DNA from: Actinomadura macrotermitis
Lineage (GTDB): Bacteria; Actinomycetota; Actinomycetes; Streptosporangiales; Streptosporangiaceae
DNA: 64,000 nucleotides
Assembly (NCBI RefSeq): GCF_009604375.1
Contig: NZ_WEGH01000001.1
Location: 868,001 to 932,000, forward strand
Direction of reading: 5' to 3'
Within the stretch, counting starts at the first letter, position 1, and each line of letters opens with the position of its first letter. Made by a program: the position numbers and the translations under genes. Positions 63,027 to 64,000 of the stretch are shown piece by piece. The notes below the pieces were generated by a model, which was given only the letters and a program-made list of their open reading frames with translations, did not search any database and was not told the origin of the DNA.

Positions 63027-63383
63027 TCAGGCGGCCACCATGTCGGCGCGGAACTCGCCGGTGATCTCCTCGGGTGTGGCCGGAATGCTCTCGGACGTGA
63101 TGCGCTCGTGCTCGGGCGGCGCGCCCGCCATGACGGGCTCGTGCTGCAGCTCGGCGAGCGCCAGGGCGTCCGACACCTCACGAAGGACGTGGGACAGCGG
63201 CACCCCGAGCGCCTTGCAGATCGAAGCGAGCAGCTCCGACGACGCTTCCTTCTGCCCTCGTTCGACCTCGGAGAGGTAGCCGAGGGAAACCCGTGCCGCC
63301 GCGGAGACCTCGCGGAGGGTGCGTCCCTGGCGCAGCCGCAGCTGCCGCAGTACGTCACCGAGCAGCTGGCGAAGCAGGACCAT
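63027..63383 (-). CDS. clgR: XRE-family activator ClgR
   Basis: This 118-residue protein has the Cro/CI helix-turn-helix ([40 protein letters not shown]) and the conserved [14 protein letters not shown] segment of ClgR. ClgR activates clp protease genes and others in stress in actinobacteria. It follows cinA, as in Streptomyces and mycobacteria (pgsA-cinA-clgR). GAGGGAGGGAG precedes the ATG at 63383; an in-frame start ten codons upstream is less likely. The C-terminal end ADMVAA may serve as an Ala-ending degradation tag, since ClgR is a Clp substrate in relatives. Confidence 0.93.
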   Translation of the reverse strand: MVLLRQLLGDVLRQLRLRQGRTLREVSAAARVSLGYLSEVERGQKEASSELLASICKALGVPLSHVLREVSDALALAELQHEPVMAGAPPEHERITSESIPATPEEITGEFRADMVAA

Positions 63384-63500
63384 CGTCTCGCTCCCTCCCT
63401 CAGTTCGGACCATCTGCCGCTTCCACCGTACCCGCCCGGGCGGTGGCCGTGGCAGACCGTCGATTTCGTGTTCGCTCGGAACGTAACGCTGTAATCAGCC

Positions 63501-64000
63501 CTACTCTTCCCGATCTTCTTGAGCGTGCTGCGTTCCCGGCTGTCCGTCAAGTCCGAGCAGAGCACGTCGTAGCTGCTCAAGTGCGTGCACCACGGTCATC
63601 TGGCGGATCACCCCGCGCATCTCCGGACCGGTCCCGTTCACCGCGAGTTGCGGATCGGTCACGATCGGCTCACCATCGGGTCCGGCCAGCCCGATATAAA
63701 CGGTGCCGACCGGTTCGCCGTCCTGCGGCTCGGGGCCCGCGACACCGGTCACCGCGATGCCGTAGGTGGTGCCGAGCAGGCCGCGGACGCCGGCCGCCAT
63801 CGCCGCCGCCACGTCGGGGTGGACGGCGCCGTGCTCCTCCAGCAGCTCGGCGGGCACGCCGAGGAGCCGGTGCTTCTGCTCGGTCGCGTAGGTCACCACG
63901 CCGCCGGCGTAGGTGACCGAGGAGCCCGGCGCCCGGGTCAGCTCCGCGCCGATGAGGCCGCCCGTCAGCGACTCGGCGGTCGCGACGGTGGCGTCCCGGT
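63501..64000 (-). CDS. cinA: CinA-like nicotinamide-nucleotide amidase (5' end outside window)
   Basis: The frame runs to the window edge, so the N terminus is missing. The visible 165 residues are the CinA C-terminal (PncC) domain: ATAESLTGGLIGAELTRAPG, SSVTYAGGVVTYA, YGIAVTGVAGPEPQDGEPVG and TVYIGLAGPDG. It hydrolyses nicotinamide mononucleotide in pyridine nucleotide recycling. Both a stand-alone domain and full-length CinA are possible, as the start is not seen. A 117-bp gap separates it from clgR, with which it is normally linked. Confidence 0.93.
   Translation of the reverse strand, partial: RDATVATAESLTGGLIGAELTRAPGSSVTYAGGVVTYATEQKHRLLGVPAELLEEHGAVHPDVAAAMAAGVRGLLGTTYGIAVTGVAGPEPQDGEPVGTVYIGLAGPDGEPIVTDPQLAVNGTGPEMRGVIRQMTVVHALEQLRRALLGLDGQPGTQHAQEDREE

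Overview
The window is a high-GC chromosome segment from an actinomycete. Codon third positions are almost always G or C, GTG and TTG starts are frequent, and the housekeeping genes are actinobacterial: cinA, clgR, DUF3046, recA, recX, rny, miaB, miaA, dapF, a gluABCD-type importer, secA2, a long lhr helicase and an Rv0909-like small protein. A Streptosporangiales/Thermomonosporaceae-type organism would fit, but the genus is inferred, not shown. I saw no tRNA, rRNA, CRISPR array, transposase, integrase or prophage gene.

Layout. 1-3.6 kb: glycolate oxidase genes glcD (cut by the window edge), glcE and glcF, then an anchored unknown. 3.6-9.2 kb: a minus-strand oligopeptide importer operon whose four genes each overlap by 4 nt, with a double-ATPase protein and the binding protein last. 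9.3-14.8 kb: a membrane protein diverging from a TetR regulator, a membrane-anchored serine protease, and an orphan NarL-type sensor kinase. 14.9-18.6 kb: dapF, miaA and miaB on the minus strand. 18.8-22.2 kb: glutamate-type ABC importer. 22.2-26.4 kb: a flavin monooxygenase and two peptidases. 26.5-35.4 kb: rny, recX, recA and DUF3046 on the minus strand, with a plus-strand block (ATP-grasp, lipoprotein, glutathionylspermidine-synthase-like enzyme, DUF350 membrane protein) between recA and DUF3046. 35.4-63 kb: accessory genes, namely an esterase, lhr, secA2, an amino-sugar uptake cluster (ROK regulator, CUT1 importer, GH3 hexosaminidase), an Rrf2 regulator with a Nei-type glycosylase, LysR, a ClpX-zinc-finger/HTH protein, an amidase with TetR, a LuxR-type ATPase regulator, a lipase and a methyltransferase. 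62.4-64 kb: dps, clgR and the 3' part of cinA.

How it fits together. The minus-strand genes cinA-clgR...DUF3046-recA-recX-rny...miaB-miaA-dapF form the recA neighbourhood familiar from actinobacteria. About 27 kb of accessory genes separates clgR/dps from DUF3046. recA carries an SOS box. The two plus-strand ABC importers each have a strong hairpin just after the binding-protein gene, which would give more binding protein than permease. Several genes have a good -10 element 6-8 nt before the start codon and so look leaderless.

The most unusual object is recX. It encodes a normal C-terminal RecX domain behind about 525 residues of low-complexity sequence built from roughly 84-residue repeats, each with a KPxRRR basic patch. 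Its codon use is visibly more relaxed than that of its neighbours, and two repeats are still partly identical at the DNA level. Other leads are a hairpin that hides the lipase ribosome binding site, a lipoprotein/ATP-grasp ligase/DUF350 cluster resembling E. coli yjfLMC, a ClpX-type zinc finger fused to a helix-turn-helix behind paired palindromes, and a ROK regulator that has lost its zinc motif.
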